A stretch of 64,000 bases of DNA from Grammothele lineata (GCA_002150815.3 NDFF03000383.1:62001-126000); one strand, 5' to 3'. Shown: positions 1 to 12,269, counted from the first letter of the stretch. Numbers and translations: made by a program. Notes: a model not told the origin generated them from the sequence alone.

Positions 1-680
1 TGCTTCTAGCTTCTTTGTTGCCGTGCTCCTCGTTCAAGCCAGTGGGTTTCGCTGCCTGTACCTCATGCACTACCATTTACTGATAGTGGATTAGATGCTG
101 CCATCGTTTCTCTTTACATACCGGGCCAGGATTCCACAGACCTTGCTCCCTACACAGCCGATAAGCTCGGTGTGGATTCTCAGGGCCGCACGTCGTGGCG
201 CGTCGCTGTTGGCACACCCAGTGGATCCTACACCGACACTGCCGCGGCTATCTTCGCTACAGGTAAGTAGTCCTCAATCTCTTATCTCTCTAGCAGAATG
301 TTCTTCATGATTGATTTCGCATACAGCCACTCTCGTCGAAGGACCAAACGACGTTCAATTCAGCGCCAGTGATGTCGACAGCGCTGGAATACTCCACGGC
401 GACTGCTCGATCAAGAATGGTGTCGCGAACTGTACGGCCATTCTCTCTGCCTCGGGTACGACCCAGACTCTCGAAACTGGCACAGAAGCGGTGAAGTTTC
501 TCGATGTTCAGACAGTAAGTAGACCATTGTATCCGTTTCTATCGACAGGAGATCTCACTGACGAGTTTCCCTCCCCACGTCAAGTCTGACAACGGAGCGG
601 GTATCATTGGGCCCGCAGGGATGATGCTGGCAATCAGTGCCACTGTATGCATCAGCGCTTTTGTGAATACGCTGCTGTAG
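1..680 (+). CDS. Small secreted GPI-anchor-like protein, family member 1 (5' partial)
   Basis: This is the 3' part of a small secreted protein gene whose start lies left of the window. Coding exons read 2-41, 95-262, 327-514 and 585-680, with phases 1, 1 and 0, the same as five other genes in the window. The first exon ends a hydrophobic signal peptide (FVAVLLVQA). The second carries the family motif GVDSQGRTSW. The third starts TLVEGPNDV and has a Cys pair in DCSIKNGVANC. The last exon encodes a hydrophobic tail ending NTLL, typical of a GPI attachment signal or tail anchor. I know no characterised relative. Secretion and surface anchoring are inferred from the two hydrophobic ends. Confidence 0.72.
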
Positions 681-2475
681 CTGGGAGGAGATTTTGATCA
701 CATAAATGTACTTGTACTGTTTTCGATGAGGCTCCGCACCGTGCACATCTTTCCAGCCTGAGGGCTTTCCAGTGGCAGATGTATTGTAATTTGTACACTC
801 TGAGAGAATATCTCCGGAAGAAGCTTCCACCATTACTACGCCACGCGTATACCGAATGTTCCGTAAATGGAGTCATGTTCAAGCCAGGCATTAAGGACAT
901 CAGTTCGGACTTGTGCCTAGGCCTGCCACCAACGGGCCGGCAGCTAGCCAACGTGTCTCTGGAGTCCGTACCAAGTACACCTGCGGGCCAGACCGGGCTC
1001 GTCCGCGCCTCCGACCACGAGGCGCTGGGGGCAAGCGCTTCCTTGACTCCCACATTCACCTCCATCGGCGAAGGACGGAAACTTTCCTCTTGTCATACGT
1101 CCTCTTCCACACAATATTTCAAAGCTCTTACAGCACTCCATATGAAGTTGACGCACGGCGATCCGCATTTCAAGCCGACGTGCACAACACCGTCCTGGCA
1201 GGCTCATCCAACGTATTCGCTGCAATGATTTCGACAACTTCGGAAGCAACACTGTTTTAAACACGCTGCTCTCTAAATGATCTTCCAAGATCCGTCTCCC
1301 AGTCACTGCCCCAGATGAAAAGTGCTGGTGATGCGCCAGGTGTCTTTACTCAACGCTGCGAGCTACTGGAGGACATTATATGACCGGCTCGGCTTTCCCG
1401 GCGCCGGTCTGTGGCGAGTCATCGTTTCTGATGTTGTACCATGACACGGATGGTCTGTGTACAACGACGGCATGTGTTCATAATGCGGGTAGCGAGGGGA
1501 CACTAGGTACGAAATATGCTCTCGCTTTCCCCTCCCTCTTCCCACATTGCTACGCCAGAATCTTCCCTGCATTTTGTTTTCTCAGCCTCTATGCCTCCTT
1601 GGCGCACACTTCTACGCCTCATGGTGCGTCCATGCGAAGCTATGTTCTCGTGAATGTGAGGACCCTCCCTCTTAGCATGTCTGTACTACTTCGAGTCTCG
1701 GAGTCGAGATAGCTTCCGAGTACGCTCCAACACGCCGCTGGCACAGATCATCAATACGTGTTCTCTTCATCGTAGCGCCACTATCAGATTCGGCGCAGTG
1801 CATCCAGAAAGGTGAGAACCATGTTTCGGTCCTCGCCGGCGCTCGGAGCGCAAACTTACTGCTGCACACAGTGAGAGAGTGCTCTTCGACATGATGGTCG
1901 AGCCGTTACTTCATTTGTTCTTTCTTCAAGTGGCCCACCATATCTAATACTAGTTGCGAGGTGTGTATTAATGCAAGTAGCATTGAAGCGTTGACTCGTA
2001 CTTATATTGCTACGGGTTACCATCCATGACAGAGACGAAGCTTCTACCTGCCACGTAGCCGATACGATGGGGTCAACGAGAGTCGCTCGTAACCGAGCTC
2101 GCCTTTGAAGCCCAAGAATAGGCTTCAGCCGACGCAAGCGCTAGACTTGAAAGCTGTCTGAACTCGAAGCAGAGCTGAGGCGGGCCCTCACACGCTGTCT
2201 ATTGAGCGGGCTGCTTCAGCAACAATCACCAGATAGCCGGAGACGGGAACGATATGGACGAGAACTTCCGCACGCCATCAATACTCTTATTGACGTTCAC
2301 TGTTCGCAGTGAACTGTACAGTGGTGGGATCGCTTGTAAACTGACGTACTAGATTGTGGACGCATAAGTAGGTAGGGGTGAGTGGAGGATCCTTATTCAG
2401 CTGGTCTGGTCTTCTCACCTATCCCTTGTTTTCTCCTTTTTACCTTCGTTACCTTCATCTTCGCTGTCTTCGGCC
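681..2475. other. Intergenic stretch without recognised gene
   Basis: Overlapping short open frames occur on both strands, but none shows a recognisable motif, paralog in the window or convincing splice pattern. It presumably holds the 3' UTR of the gene ending at 680 and the promoter of the gene starting at 2476. Confidence 0.4.
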
Positions 2476-3195
2476 ATGCATGCCAAGGTCATCGCTCCCA
2501 TGGCGTTGCTTGCACTTTGCGCTCCGATCTGTGAGTAATTTCAGATTCTTCGCCATCCCACATATGTGCTAATGCCATTCTTCTAATAGCCTCTGCGCCT
2601 TTATCCCTCGTAATCCCTGGCCGTATCTCGGGGGTTAATGGGCAAGCCCCGGATATTACCGCAGTCAACATCGGTGTCGATGACAAAGGCCACACAACGT
2701 GGCAGATTGAAGTGGAGGTCTCTAGTGCACCGCCCCTTCGAAAACCGACCGAAGGGGCGCCCATTGTTACGGCTACGGGTTGGTATCTACATTCATGTCA
2801 CCGGATTCGCTCTCTCACGGTGCTCTCTCCTATCACTAGCGACACTCGTCGAGAACTCAAGTCAAGTCAGTCTCGCTTTGGCCCCCCCTGGCGCCGATAA
2901 TCTCCTCCTCATCAATGATTGTGGCCTGGAAGACGGTGTCGCTGTTTGCACGGGGATAGTTTCGGCTTCAGGCACGCAAAGAACCGTCTTTACTGAAACG
3001 GCCAGTGCAACGGCGATTACGTATAATGTTCATGTGAGTGTTCAGCATTGGTTCAGCATCTGCACCCATATCGCTCACTCATCAAGACTCGGACTATTAT
3101 AGCCTAAGGACAACGGAGCGGCGAGAACTTCTGGGGCAATGGTTCTTACGAGCGTGTTGATAGCGGCTGCTGCGTTCATCCATACGCTGTTGTGA
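2476..3195 (+). CDS. Small secreted GPI-anchor-like protein, family member 2
   Basis: Four exons (2476-2530, 2590-2778, 2840-3033, 3103-3195) give 176 residues. The ATG at 2476 opens a signal peptide (MALLALCAP core). Exon 2 holds the family signature GVDDKGHTTWQI. Exon 3 starts with TLVENSSQV and contains the Cys pair DCGLEDGVAVC, followed by a Ser/Thr-rich stretch beginning SASGTQRT. Exon 4 encodes the hydrophobic C-terminal tail ending FIHTLL. Intron phases (1, 1, 0) match the gene at 1-680, which lies upstream in the same direction, so these two look like a tandem pair. Function is unknown; a cell-surface or secreted role is inferred only from the two hydrophobic ends. Confidence 0.75.
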
Positions 3196-3960
3196 AACGT
3201 TCACCTTGTCATTCAGCGCTGGCCGCTTTTTATCCACCGATTTCTGTCCTTGATGCTCGACTGAACGAAAGATCTCGCTACGTTTGGCTGAGTCGGTTGA
3301 TGCCAAGCCATAACAATTCATGAGCGAACGGAGGTTCTCATCGAGGCTTCGCATGGTCGTGAGTATTCTCCCTCTATCCAGTTTCTCGTTCATCACTGCT
3401 CAAGGACCCCAATGGGGACGTCGGTCCCGTATGAGACACGGCAAACGTTGAGGTACGTTACGTTAGACTGACTCGCCTGGGTGGTTTGTAACACATTTCC
3501 AGCAGAAGCGGCGGGCGCGGCACCGGTGTCCGCCCGACTTGCGACTTCGGGATGACCTATGTTTGCACCCCTGCGTGCTCAACCCGGGCGGCCTTCCAGG
3601 AACGTATCGATTGGACCGACTGCAACTTCTTATACTTACGTCATTTCAGATGATCTTATGAGGTTTGGTGCTATGTCACGTTCAAGGTTGGAAGTGCAAC
3701 TTACCACCAACAGTAACGCCAGAAGTCCGTGGTCCGTCATTGCTCGGATGCTGGGCTTACGAAGATACTCATCCGCAGAAGCCGGTCTATAGTCCGGTAC
3801 CGGGCCTTCGGAGTATTGCCCAAACATGAACTTGCGGGATGCTCCATGGCGGGATACTGTGGCGACGCTCTGCCACGCGTATATAACACTGGCTCATTTC
3901 TCCTCACGGTTTACTCAACCTCCCTTTAGAAAACGCTCATCACTATTAAGCGTACTCACA
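3196..3960. other. Intergenic stretch without recognised gene
   Basis: No supported coding region. A sequence resembling a TATA element (CGTATATAACA) lies near 3877-3887, about 80 bp before the ATG at 3961, and could serve the dehydrogenase-like gene. Confidence 0.35.
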
Positions 3961-5246
3961 ATGCCACTCCCCAAGACTCAGAAGGTCCTCCACCTCCTGG
4001 GAAAGTTCGGTCCTTTCGCCGTCGAGACTATTGAGCTTATCCCGCCCGCTGCCGATGATGTGCTCGTCAAAGTCGAATCCACCTCGCTCGATCCAGCTAA
4101 CTGGAAGGCCACAGCGTGGGGCATCATCGCCGACAAGTTCCCCTACGTTCTCGGATTCTCTGCCTCTGGTCCTGTCGTTGCTGTTGGCGCCAACGTCACC
4201 CGGCTCAAGATAGGCGACAGAGTGTATGTACTGAACCCCTCCTTAAATTCGCTTGAGGCTCATTCTCAGAAAGGCCAATTCGATAACAACACCAACACCT
4301 TCCAGCAGTACGTCCGCACCCCGGCGTCCATTGCTGCTAAGGTACAGATGCATTCGTACAGCTTGCGTTCTTGCGTGCTGACAGGTCTGGCCATCACACA
4401 GATTCCGGACAGTATGACGTAGGATGAGGGAGCTACTCTGCCTACGGCGGCGTCGTCCGCCGCGACCCCGTTGTATAATTCCAACCCCTCGGCTGAAAGC
4501 GTGCGGCTTACTCCTCCTTGGGAGGCCGGCGGACGTGGCAAGTACGCTGGTCGTGCGGGTGTGGTCCTCGGTGGTGCCGCCTCGGCTAGTCAGGCCGGTA
4601 CGTTGACCCATTCTCATCCCGAACGCAACATCTCACGTAGAGCCTTTCCTTGTCCTAAAAGCTCTCCAGTTCCTCAAGCTGTCAGGCTTCTCTACCATCA
4701 TCACAACCGCGTCACTCCACAACGCCGACATTGTGAAGGCTCTCGGCGCGACGCACGTCCTTGATCGCAAGCTGCCACCCCGCACCATCATCGCCGGGGT
4801 TGCGAAGCTCGCTCCGAACGGCGTCGACGTCGTCTTTGACGGCATCTCGGTCACCGACACCCAGAACTTGGGCTTCGAGCTCGCGCTCCCGAACGGAGCT
4901 CTTGTCCTCCTAACGCCCGAGGAGATCATACCGCCCAAGAGGAAGGCAGCACCAGGTATCAATGTCGTACACACCGCTGGCGTGATAACGCAGCCCCCGA
5001 ACCGCGCGTTCAGCCCCAAGTTCATCGAGGCGCTCGAAGGCCTCCTCGAGGAGGGCGTGATCACGGTAAGCACTCCTGGACGCTTCCTGCAAATGTGGCT
5101 GACTGATGGCCCCGATCTCGTCGCAGCCCAACGTCTCTGAGCTCGTCCCTGGAGGTCTCGCTGCCATCCCGCAGGCGTTAGAGCGGCTCCGGGTTGGGGA
5201 TGTAAGTGCTAGGAAGCTCGTCGTGCACCCTCAGGACACGGACTAG
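3961..5246 (+). CDS. Zinc-type alcohol dehydrogenase / enoyl reductase-like protein with in-frame TAG
   Basis: This is a medium-chain dehydrogenase/reductase of the quinone oxidoreductase or trans-enoyl reductase type, an NAD(P)H-dependent cytosolic enzyme class. Exons read 3961-4227, 4270-4341, 4402-4597, 4662-5065 and 5127-5246 (352 codons). The N-terminal GroES-like part contains LDPANWKA and GDRVY. The Rossmann part contains VVLGGAASASQAALQFLKL, then ALGATHVLD and GVDVVFDGIS. The catalytic-zinc ligands of true alcohol dehydrogenases are not evident, which favours the reductase branch. In exon 3 the codon at 4420-4422 is TAG, where relatives normally have an aromatic residue before DEGAT. 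Either the gene is broken, or splicing uses this TAG as acceptor, which skips the stop in frame and drops seven codons. The rest of the frame is intact. Confidence 0.75.
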
Positions 5247-6089
5247 ATGCTGTGCAGGATATCTGTGCAGGAAACGTGGATGAGCAGTGTATAGTGAGGA
5301 GTGTATAGCCTAAGAGAACATAACGTCGAACGCACAGGCTGCTCACAACAAGACTGACTCTGTGAAGCGCAAACTTATCTAAAAGACGTCGCGCCAGTGA
5401 CATGTACGCACCACCGATGAACAGGTGCGGAAAGAACGGGCGATTCTGACATCGAGCACCTACACTGTGTCTGACATTGTCCGCATTGATCGTGTGCGGA
5501 CTGCTGTCCTTGTTCTCGTGGATAGGGGGAAACGTGTTGCCTTGCTTCGAAAGTACACATACGCCAGAACGAAACCACCGCGAGCGGAGCGCCGAGGGAA
5601 GATCCCCGGTTGCTGTGCCTATGGAATCTATGAACCCGCTCAAATCGGTGTGCGCCTTAATCACGACTCCGACCCGTAGTATGTACGGCATTGCCACGAC
5701 CCATGTAATGAAAATCGCCTTCGTTACGACGTGACGCTCTGGACGGCTTGCCTGGCATCGATCATGACGGGGACGAATTAGCGTCAACATATGGCAGCCC
5801 AGTCGACCCATTTTCCTTACGACGAGCCAACAGGACGCTACATCCACTGCTCACTGTAGTGCTCTACAATGCTCTAATCACGCTCTTTGTGTAACAACTT
5901 ACGCCAATAGCTAGACAACGGATCACAGCACTGCCGCTGCACACGCAGACAATGGATAAATATGGCCGAATGATGAAGAAGGCGGCAGCGACTATCACAC
6001 GATGACTATGTCGTTGATATGCAATGTATGAATATTATGCCCAGCTCCGAAGTAGAATGATACAAGAAGAGCACGCCGGCTATGCAAAG
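5247..6089. other. Intergenic stretch between convergent genes
   Basis: The flanking genes converge here. A 212-codon open frame on the minus strand has no recognisable motif and looks like chance. Nothing else is supported. Confidence 0.35.
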
Positions 6090-6878
6090 CTAAACAACGG
6101 AACCAAAGATGACACCCATAGCCGCAGCGATGCTGGCAACAACTACCGTTCCGCCAGCGACCAGAACTTTAGCCGCGTTGCTCGAGTTACCGCTCTGGTT
6201 GTTCGAAGAGCCGGTAGAAGCCGGGCTGTTGCCGCCAGAGGTCGAACCGGCGCCATTGCCGCTGGACGAGCCATCTCCTTTGCTGCCGCTACCATCCGGG
6301 ATCTGTGAAAGAGAATGATCAGGCTGGAAAAGATCCTTCGTAGTCCCAAAGGCGAATCATGCTCACCTGGACGGGCAGAAGAGTGACAGTCATGGGAGGC
6401 AGGGTGGTTGTGATCACTCCGCCGATCAGGTTCGTACAGTCGGCGACACCGTTGTTGATGGCGCAATTGAGGTCGACAGCGCCGGTCCCACCAACGATGG
6501 CCTCGACATGGGTAGGTCCTTCGATGAGCGTAACTGCAACGCGTATGAATATAATGAGTACCCGTACTCGGAGCAGATCAACTGTTTTTACATACACGAC
6601 CCTTGGGTGCCGATGACAGTGCCGATCGGCGGCTGCAGGGACCCACTCTTCTCGCCTGGTCCCATAACCCAGGTAGTGACGTCCCCACTAGCACCGACCA
6701 TGGAGGCCGAGATGGCGGCACCTTGGGTGTACAACGGCACGAAGAGCGAGGTCACGTCGGCATCTGTATGACCCGTGGACATAAGAAAACATCCGCAAGA
6801 GATAGGGCTCGAAGACTCACAGCTCGGAGCAAAGAGGACTGAGAGGGAGATGAAAGTTGCGACACCCCGATTAAACAT
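6090..6878 (-). CDS. Small secreted GPI-anchor-like protein, family member 3
   Basis: Four exons on the minus strand (6878-6821, 6763-6596, 6533-6367, 6302-6090) give 201 residues with the family's intron phases 1, 1 and 0. The ATG at 6878 starts a signal peptide (MFNRGVATFISLSVLFAPS). Exon 3 has TLIEGPTHVEA and the Cys pair NCAINNGVADC. This copy is the most divergent: the second exon has GASGDVTTW in place of the usual GVDDxGxTTW, and the last exon carries a long Ser/Gly/Asn-rich linker before a hydrophobic tail ending GVIFGSVV. The linker is typical of O-glycosylated, wall-linked fungal GPI proteins. The exact function is unknown. Confidence 0.72.
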
Positions 6879-9800
6879 CTTGTAGTGGTACGTGTAAGAA
6901 GGAGCGATAAAAAGATCTGTGAATGTGGTGTGGGGTGAGGTAACGACAAGTCCTTCCTGCATAGACAAGCTTTTATACATCTGGCGTTGTGCGCGTTGAT
7001 CGTGCATGCACTGGTTGCCTTGTCCTAGCCGACATGCGCCCACAGGGCTTTGCGAAGATCTGTCGCGCCCAAGACTCCGCGTCGCTCTGGTCTACTCCGT
7101 GTGGCACCGATGCTGTCGGTATACCCGTCAAAATCGCGGATCCTTAGCGCGCAGTCCTTTGCGATTGCTGATCAATCAAACTCCGCGACTCGGAAACATA
7201 TTGGAGAGAAGATTGATGCACGTACAAGTAGATAAGAACGTCGCCAAAACGTCCGTAGTTCCAACGATGGCACAGAATGTTGCAATGGGAATGATCCTTG
7301 CTTTGATACGTGCTAGTATTGGGGCTCTAGGAGTAGCTTCGACAGCGATGCGCATCTTGTCTCGAATGTGAACCGGCGCCGATGTTGTCGAGCGTAGACA
7401 TTGCTTAGCGATTATCGTAGGTGGCTGAAGATACTCTGCAGAGCAGTTTGATTACGTCAAAACACATCTGAGGGCTTCAATTGTGAGAGCGAAATAAAAG
7501 AGACCTACGTGAAGAGCGATAGAAGTCGTTCAACCAGGTTGACTTGTTGTCACGATGTTACGAGGATGTTGCTACAGTGAAGTGACTAAGTCATCCATAC
7601 ACTAGTTGCAATATGAGAGGTTAGTGACTATCTGTGAAGCTTTGAGGAACCGGGTTCGATTGGATGGTTCAGAGTCAAACGGTTGATTGGGAGCCTGTGA
7701 GGTACGGTCCTCACAGGTCCTCACCGGCAGGAAGTTTGAGAACAAGTGACGTCACATTATAATGATGCCACGTGAACAGACGTGAACCGGCGCTTGGGTC
7801 ATACATACAGTTTCAAATAGTACGGCTTTGCAACTCTAATACCGCTGTGCCAGTGCCTTCGACTCTCAGCAGTACTAGTCTCGCTTCTGTCGAACCCGTT
7901 CCTCATGCCATCTCCTCTGGGTGATGCTGAGACCCTGTGAACACCGTTCCGCTGAAATTTCCCGAATCACGGTCCGTCATGCATCCACAATCAACCAGTA
8001 CTCGCCGACGCGGAAACCGCAACGTCCGAATGGCATGTTTGTCTACGTATGTACGCTGAGACAAACTACTCCGTCAGCCTCCTGGTGCGGCAGCGCAGGT
8101 TGCCTATAAGCTTTACGATCTAAGGGCATGCGGGGGCAGCGGACAAACACTCGAGCGGGACCAGCAGCTTCCGGAGCAAGCATTCTGCTAGTACGTGCCG
8201 TTCTCGCCAATGCAGCGTGTACCGGAGGGGAGTGTTTGCATACGCGCGACTGGTGGCATATGGCATGAAGCTGAAGCTTGGGGCATTGGGAACGGTTGAT
8301 CATGTGGTAAGCTGCGTCTCCGATTGTATACTAGGGGTCTATGCTGACCTGGCGTCGCATATCCAGTATTCAAGAGGAAGGTGCCCACCCGTGACCCCGT
8401 CCGCTCTCGTATATTCGATAAGCTCCCAGGAGCAATTTTGCGCGGACTATGCGCCCTAGACGTTCGAGTCGCATTTCTCATGGTCTCGAAGCGGCGACGG
8501 TATCTGTTCGGGAGCTGTCGACTGCACGCCGGCGCAAATAGGGCTCAGGTGGTGAGTTCTCAACATACCCAAGGCTGAGTTCGCCCAGCTGAAACTTGCT
8601 TCTCGCAGATCAGTTACGTGGGGCAACTATATCCTAGTCATCCAGGTTGTTCATTTCCCCCGCAGACAATAGCTTTGGCCTCGTGTCCGTTGCAAGTGAA
8701 GAAATGCTTCCCAAGTGCCTCCCGCCCGATCCGGCGTCATAGCGAATTAGAGCAGCATCGCACTTGGCTCGGTCTCAGTTTCTGAGGAGGTACACCCCTT
8801 GCCAACGAGCCCAAGCCTTCTACGGACCAAACGCTCTCATCTCCGGACAGGTCTGGCATGCGAGTTCTTTTGTCATGGAAGACCTGTCCAGCCGGGACCC
8901 TGACATTGAGTTCTCTGCAGTCTCGAATTCGTCAGGCCATCGGTCCCGAGAGGGCGTCTGAAACCCGCCCTTCTCAGCGATGCACTTCCACACCAAGCAT
9001 TTTGTCCAAACCGGGATACATGATGCATCCTTCGGCGCGCGTATCACGTCTACGGCCTCAGCGCAGTGCGCCCACAGAGCGAGCCTGCCCAGAACCGACG
9101 TAGCCAGCACGGCTCATCAGACGTCCAGACCCTCCGGGATCGCGCCACCATCTCGCGCGCGCGCACGAGCTTTTTGTTTTGCGCAGGGCGGCCATCCATG
9201 CGGCGAAGACATCTGCGATCTCGATCCGTTTCCGACATGCCCGCCTCCCTGCAAACTGCGGAACGGGCCGTGAACGCATTGCCCAAACGAGCAGGAGGAC
9301 TGGGCGCCTGCGGACGCGGTGGGCGCCTTGAGGCTTATTGTCAAGGACGAGTATGGTAGGAGGGCATACCATACTCGCGTTACTCACTAGAACGCGCGGA
9401 TTTTGTATGGTAGGGACGCATCGATGGGCGCGCGGCGCCGCGGTGGGATCATGACATTACGCACGGTCGTAAACGGGAGCGAGGGTTTATTGTGTTTCGG
9501 GGAGGCGTGCCGGTCCCTCTGAGGGTGAATCCAGAGGGATAGAGGAGTAGATCCCACGACAACTGTGTCCAGTGGAGCAGGAGCTCAGTTCAATATATAC
9601 TGTGAACACCGAACGAAGAGGCGCGGGCGCAAGGAAAGGCGGCAGTGGAGTAAGCGTAGCCACAGTCGCTTCCCTGGAGACGCCCACGCGCGCGAGCACG
9701 ACGACAATGTCGCCGGATCCAGAGAAGCCTCGCGCGCTGCGCAATATCAATCGCGATACCGGCGCGCGACGGAAGGATAGCCGGACCACGATGTGCGAGA

Positions 9801-10160
9801 GCGTCCCGGACGAGAGTGCAAACACAATAGCGGCGGTTCTCAGATGACCCATCCCTCATCAGGCAAAGATGTGTCCTGTTAAAGACGCACGGCCGAGCTA
9901 GAACACACCGCGAGCATCGCATAGTGCGTTGGAGCGAGAAGCCCAAAGGAAAACCTTACACTTAAGGCCAGCGAGGCTCCAGCTCACGACGCGTGTCGAG
10001 CGTCGGGCTCGACAGACTACGCGCGCCGTCATTGACGTGCAGCAAGCTCGCGACGGTGCCGAAGGCCAAGACGTCCACCGCGCGGCATTAATCCGGTAAC
10101 CCAGCCGCGTGCCCACACAGGATCCGCCTCCGCGGGCGGCTCGCTGCCAGGGCGGGACAG
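6879..10160. other. 3.3-kb gene-poor stretch upstream of the pheromone genes
   Basis: No convincing coding region. Visible elements are an isolated TGACGTCA palindrome at 7747-7754, a CTTATTGTC motif at 9334-9342 like those upstream of the pheromone genes, and a perfect inverted repeat at 9348-9377. A STE3-type pheromone receptor was looked for and not recognised. The 9.0-9.8 kb part is GC-rich, so open frames there occur on many frames by chance. Confidence 0.4.
9348..9377. repeat. Perfect 11-bp inverted repeat (hairpin)
   Basis: The arms CGAGTATGGTA (9348-9358) and TACCATACTCG (9367-9377) are exact reverse complements around an 8-base loop. A half copy (GTATGGTAGG) recurs near 9407. It follows a CTTATTGTC motif at 9334-9342. 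It could be a protein-binding palindrome or a transposon end remnant; the sequence alone does not decide. Confidence 0.6.
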
Positions 10161-10253
10161 CTTATTGTCAACGTCCTCCCGACAGGTGCCTGGTAGAAGC
10201 GCGAGGACGTCGTGCCCGCTGCCCACGCCGTACGCTGTTGAGCGTATATAAAT
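10161..10253 (+). promoter_or_regulatory. Putative promoter of pheromone precursor 1: TATTGTC motif plus TATA box
   Basis: CTTATTGTC at 10161-10169 contains ATTGT, the core that HMG-box regulators recognise (in other fungi Ste11/Prf1-type proteins drive pheromone genes). A TATA box TATATAAAT lies at 10245-10253, about 145 bp before the ATG at 10390. The same order of elements is found before the other two pheromone genes. Binding is inferred, not shown. Confidence 0.45.
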
Positions 10254-10389
10254 GGGAGTGCGAAGGCCGAGGATCACAACGAAGACGTCGAACTTCATTG
10301 CAGCTTTCAGCTCTCGAGCTCAGCTCTCCTCGCTCTTCGCTCTCCGCATCCTACGCACCACCACCACTACCACAACCTCATCACCAGCA

Positions 10390-10512
10390 ATGGACGCGTT
10401 CTTCACCATCGCTTCGCCCGTCCCCGCCGAGGAGCCCTCCGTGAAGGAGATCCTCGTTAACGCCGAGTCATCGGGCAGCAGCTCTTCGCACTCGAGTTGC
10501 GTCATCGCATAA
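10390..10512 (+). CDS. Mating pheromone precursor 1 (CaaX, CVIA)
   Basis: A single exon encodes 40 residues. It begins MDAFFTI, a start typical of basidiomycete lipopeptide pheromone precursors, and ends in the CaaX box CVIA. The Cys would be farnesylated, the last three residues removed and the Cys carboxymethylated. The usual charged processing site is here NAE, suggesting a mature peptide near SSGSSSSHSSC. The secreted pheromone would be sensed by a STE3-type receptor on compatible mates. The short length, intronless frame, TATA box and two close paralogs at 12.38 and 18.38 kb make the call strong. A possible intron in the 3' UTR runs from GTAAGC near 10531 to an AG near 10599. Whether it belongs to a functional mating-type B locus is unknown because no receptor is in view. 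Confidence 0.88.
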   Translation: MDAFFTIASPVPAEEPSVKEILVNAESSGSSSSHSSCVIA

Positions 10513-12063
10513 ACGGCAGGCCTGCTCATATGGTAAGCAGCGAGTTCCGTACTTGGCTTATTCCACGCGATGCTTACCTTGTGCTTGCGCGCCAATAGAG
10601 TGGCCCGCGCCGACTCTTACACGCATCATTTTTACGACTCGCGACCCACCGGGGTCGCGATACGACTCGTCACGGCATCCACCAATCTTCGTTCACGGCG
10701 CTTTGCCCGCATATCTTTATTGGATTCCCATTCAACATGTTATGTTTGTCACTTTGTCCTTGGCTTCTTGGAGGTTTGAAGAGGGCAGAAGGGAGGGCTG
10801 GGGAGGAGGGGCAGGGGAAGACAGGCACGTGCCGCAGAGAGAGGGAGCAGGAGGCGGTTCGTTCGCGGTTTTGGTCCTAGACGCGTCTAGCGACAGCACA
10901 CTCTCGTTCTTAGCATCATCATACTGTATAACACCACAACACGCCAGCACAGACGCATACACTCGACTGTACATTTATAATCAGTACCATCTTGCGCAGC
11001 TTACTTACCATGCGTGTGCCCTTCAGCGTGTTGAGTATAACGAGGCCTTCTACGTGTGTCTTGAATGCAAGCGTGATTAACATGAGCCTGGAGTACTCGA
11101 GGAGGTCAATAGCGTACTGTTTGTCGTATCATAGCGTTCAAACCTCTCGACGTCATGTGTGAGAGACGTCGGGCAGCGTAGAAAGAGTAGAAGACGTTCA
11201 ATGCCTGCCGAGATTGCAGGTTTCGAGTTCAGGCGGAGTTTGGATGTCTCATACTCAGAAAAAATGTCCGCCACCGTACGGTATCCGAACACCAGCTACG
11301 CTGGCTTGCGATCTATCCTCTTCGCCGACGCCGAGCGCGGACCGCAGTGTGTTGCAGTTTCGTCCTATTTGCATGTTTTCCTAGAGTAAAGGGATCAATC
11401 AAGTGACACAGCTCCTATTCTAACCACTTCACTCATTCCATGCAGTTGCCACAGTGACTCTTACTTCGCGACTCTAACGATGTTTAGACGTCTACTACAG
11501 GTGAAACATTAACGTCGCGTCGCTCCGCGGAATATCTCTGACACACCTGAAATGCCCGCCGGCAGCCGACCCTATATGCCATCGGGGTGAACGGCTCCGG
11601 AAGTCGCATTCTCACCGAACTCAGCGCTGAGTGCCGAGCATTCAAGACAATGCGCACCTTAGGTACGTCGTCTACCCAGATACCCAGCTTAGACTATCCT
11701 GCTCATACGAGTATCTTGAATTCTCTAAGGCCTCTTTGCGCCAGCCTCTGGACTCCAGCCATCCTTCTAGCCACCACAGCATTCATAGCCGCATAGGTCG
11801 TCTGGCCCACTACACATACCCGGGTGCTCTCCCGTAGCGGGGTACGTCTCCGATGTGTTCGCTGCACGCCAGGTCGAGTCACCCTAAGATGTCTGTCGCA
11901 GGCGCAAGACAAGACTAAGCGCACTCCTCAGTCGCTTTAGCACGCGCTCGAGTGTACGGCTCGTGAGGCTTACCCCCGAGCTCTCCATTCCTCCGCTATT
12001 AAGCTGCACGGCCACCGCCCCACCTCCCCCTTAATGTTCTTGACGGGCCCCCGGGGCCCGCGT
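10513..12063. other. Intergenic stretch between pheromone genes 1 and 2
   Basis: It includes the 3' UTR of pheromone gene 1. A short frame at 11264-11389 begins MSATVRYPNT in good start context but has no CaaX end or other motif. Nothing further is supported. Confidence 0.35.
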
Positions 12064-12269
12064 CTATTGTCATATCGACGGCCCAAGCACCAGGAACAAG
12101 ACGATCGGAGGTGCGGATCCCGCGTCGGGGTACCTGGACGACTATCCCGAATGCCGGATCTCAAGACGTCCGCGTCGTCCGAGGCTGTCGAGCTCGAAAG
12201 CGTGAGGCTTCAAGGGGCTGCGGGCGTTGCGGGTTAGATGTGGGGTCTGTCTGTCCCTAGGTATAAATA
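12064..12269 (+). promoter_or_regulatory. Putative promoter of pheromone precursor 2: TATTGTC motif plus TATA box
   Basis: CTATTGTC lies at 12064-12071 and TATAAATA at 12262-12269, about 122 bp before the ATG at 12384. The arrangement parallels that of the two other pheromone genes. Confidence 0.42.

Noticed and set aside
5209..5847. 212-codon minus-strand frame
   Set aside because: No motif, no splice context, overlaps the end of the dehydrogenase-like gene; most likely chance.
7640..7672. GGTTCGATTGG resembling a tRNA B box
   Set aside because: No matching A box or acceptor stem around it, so no cloverleaf can be drawn.
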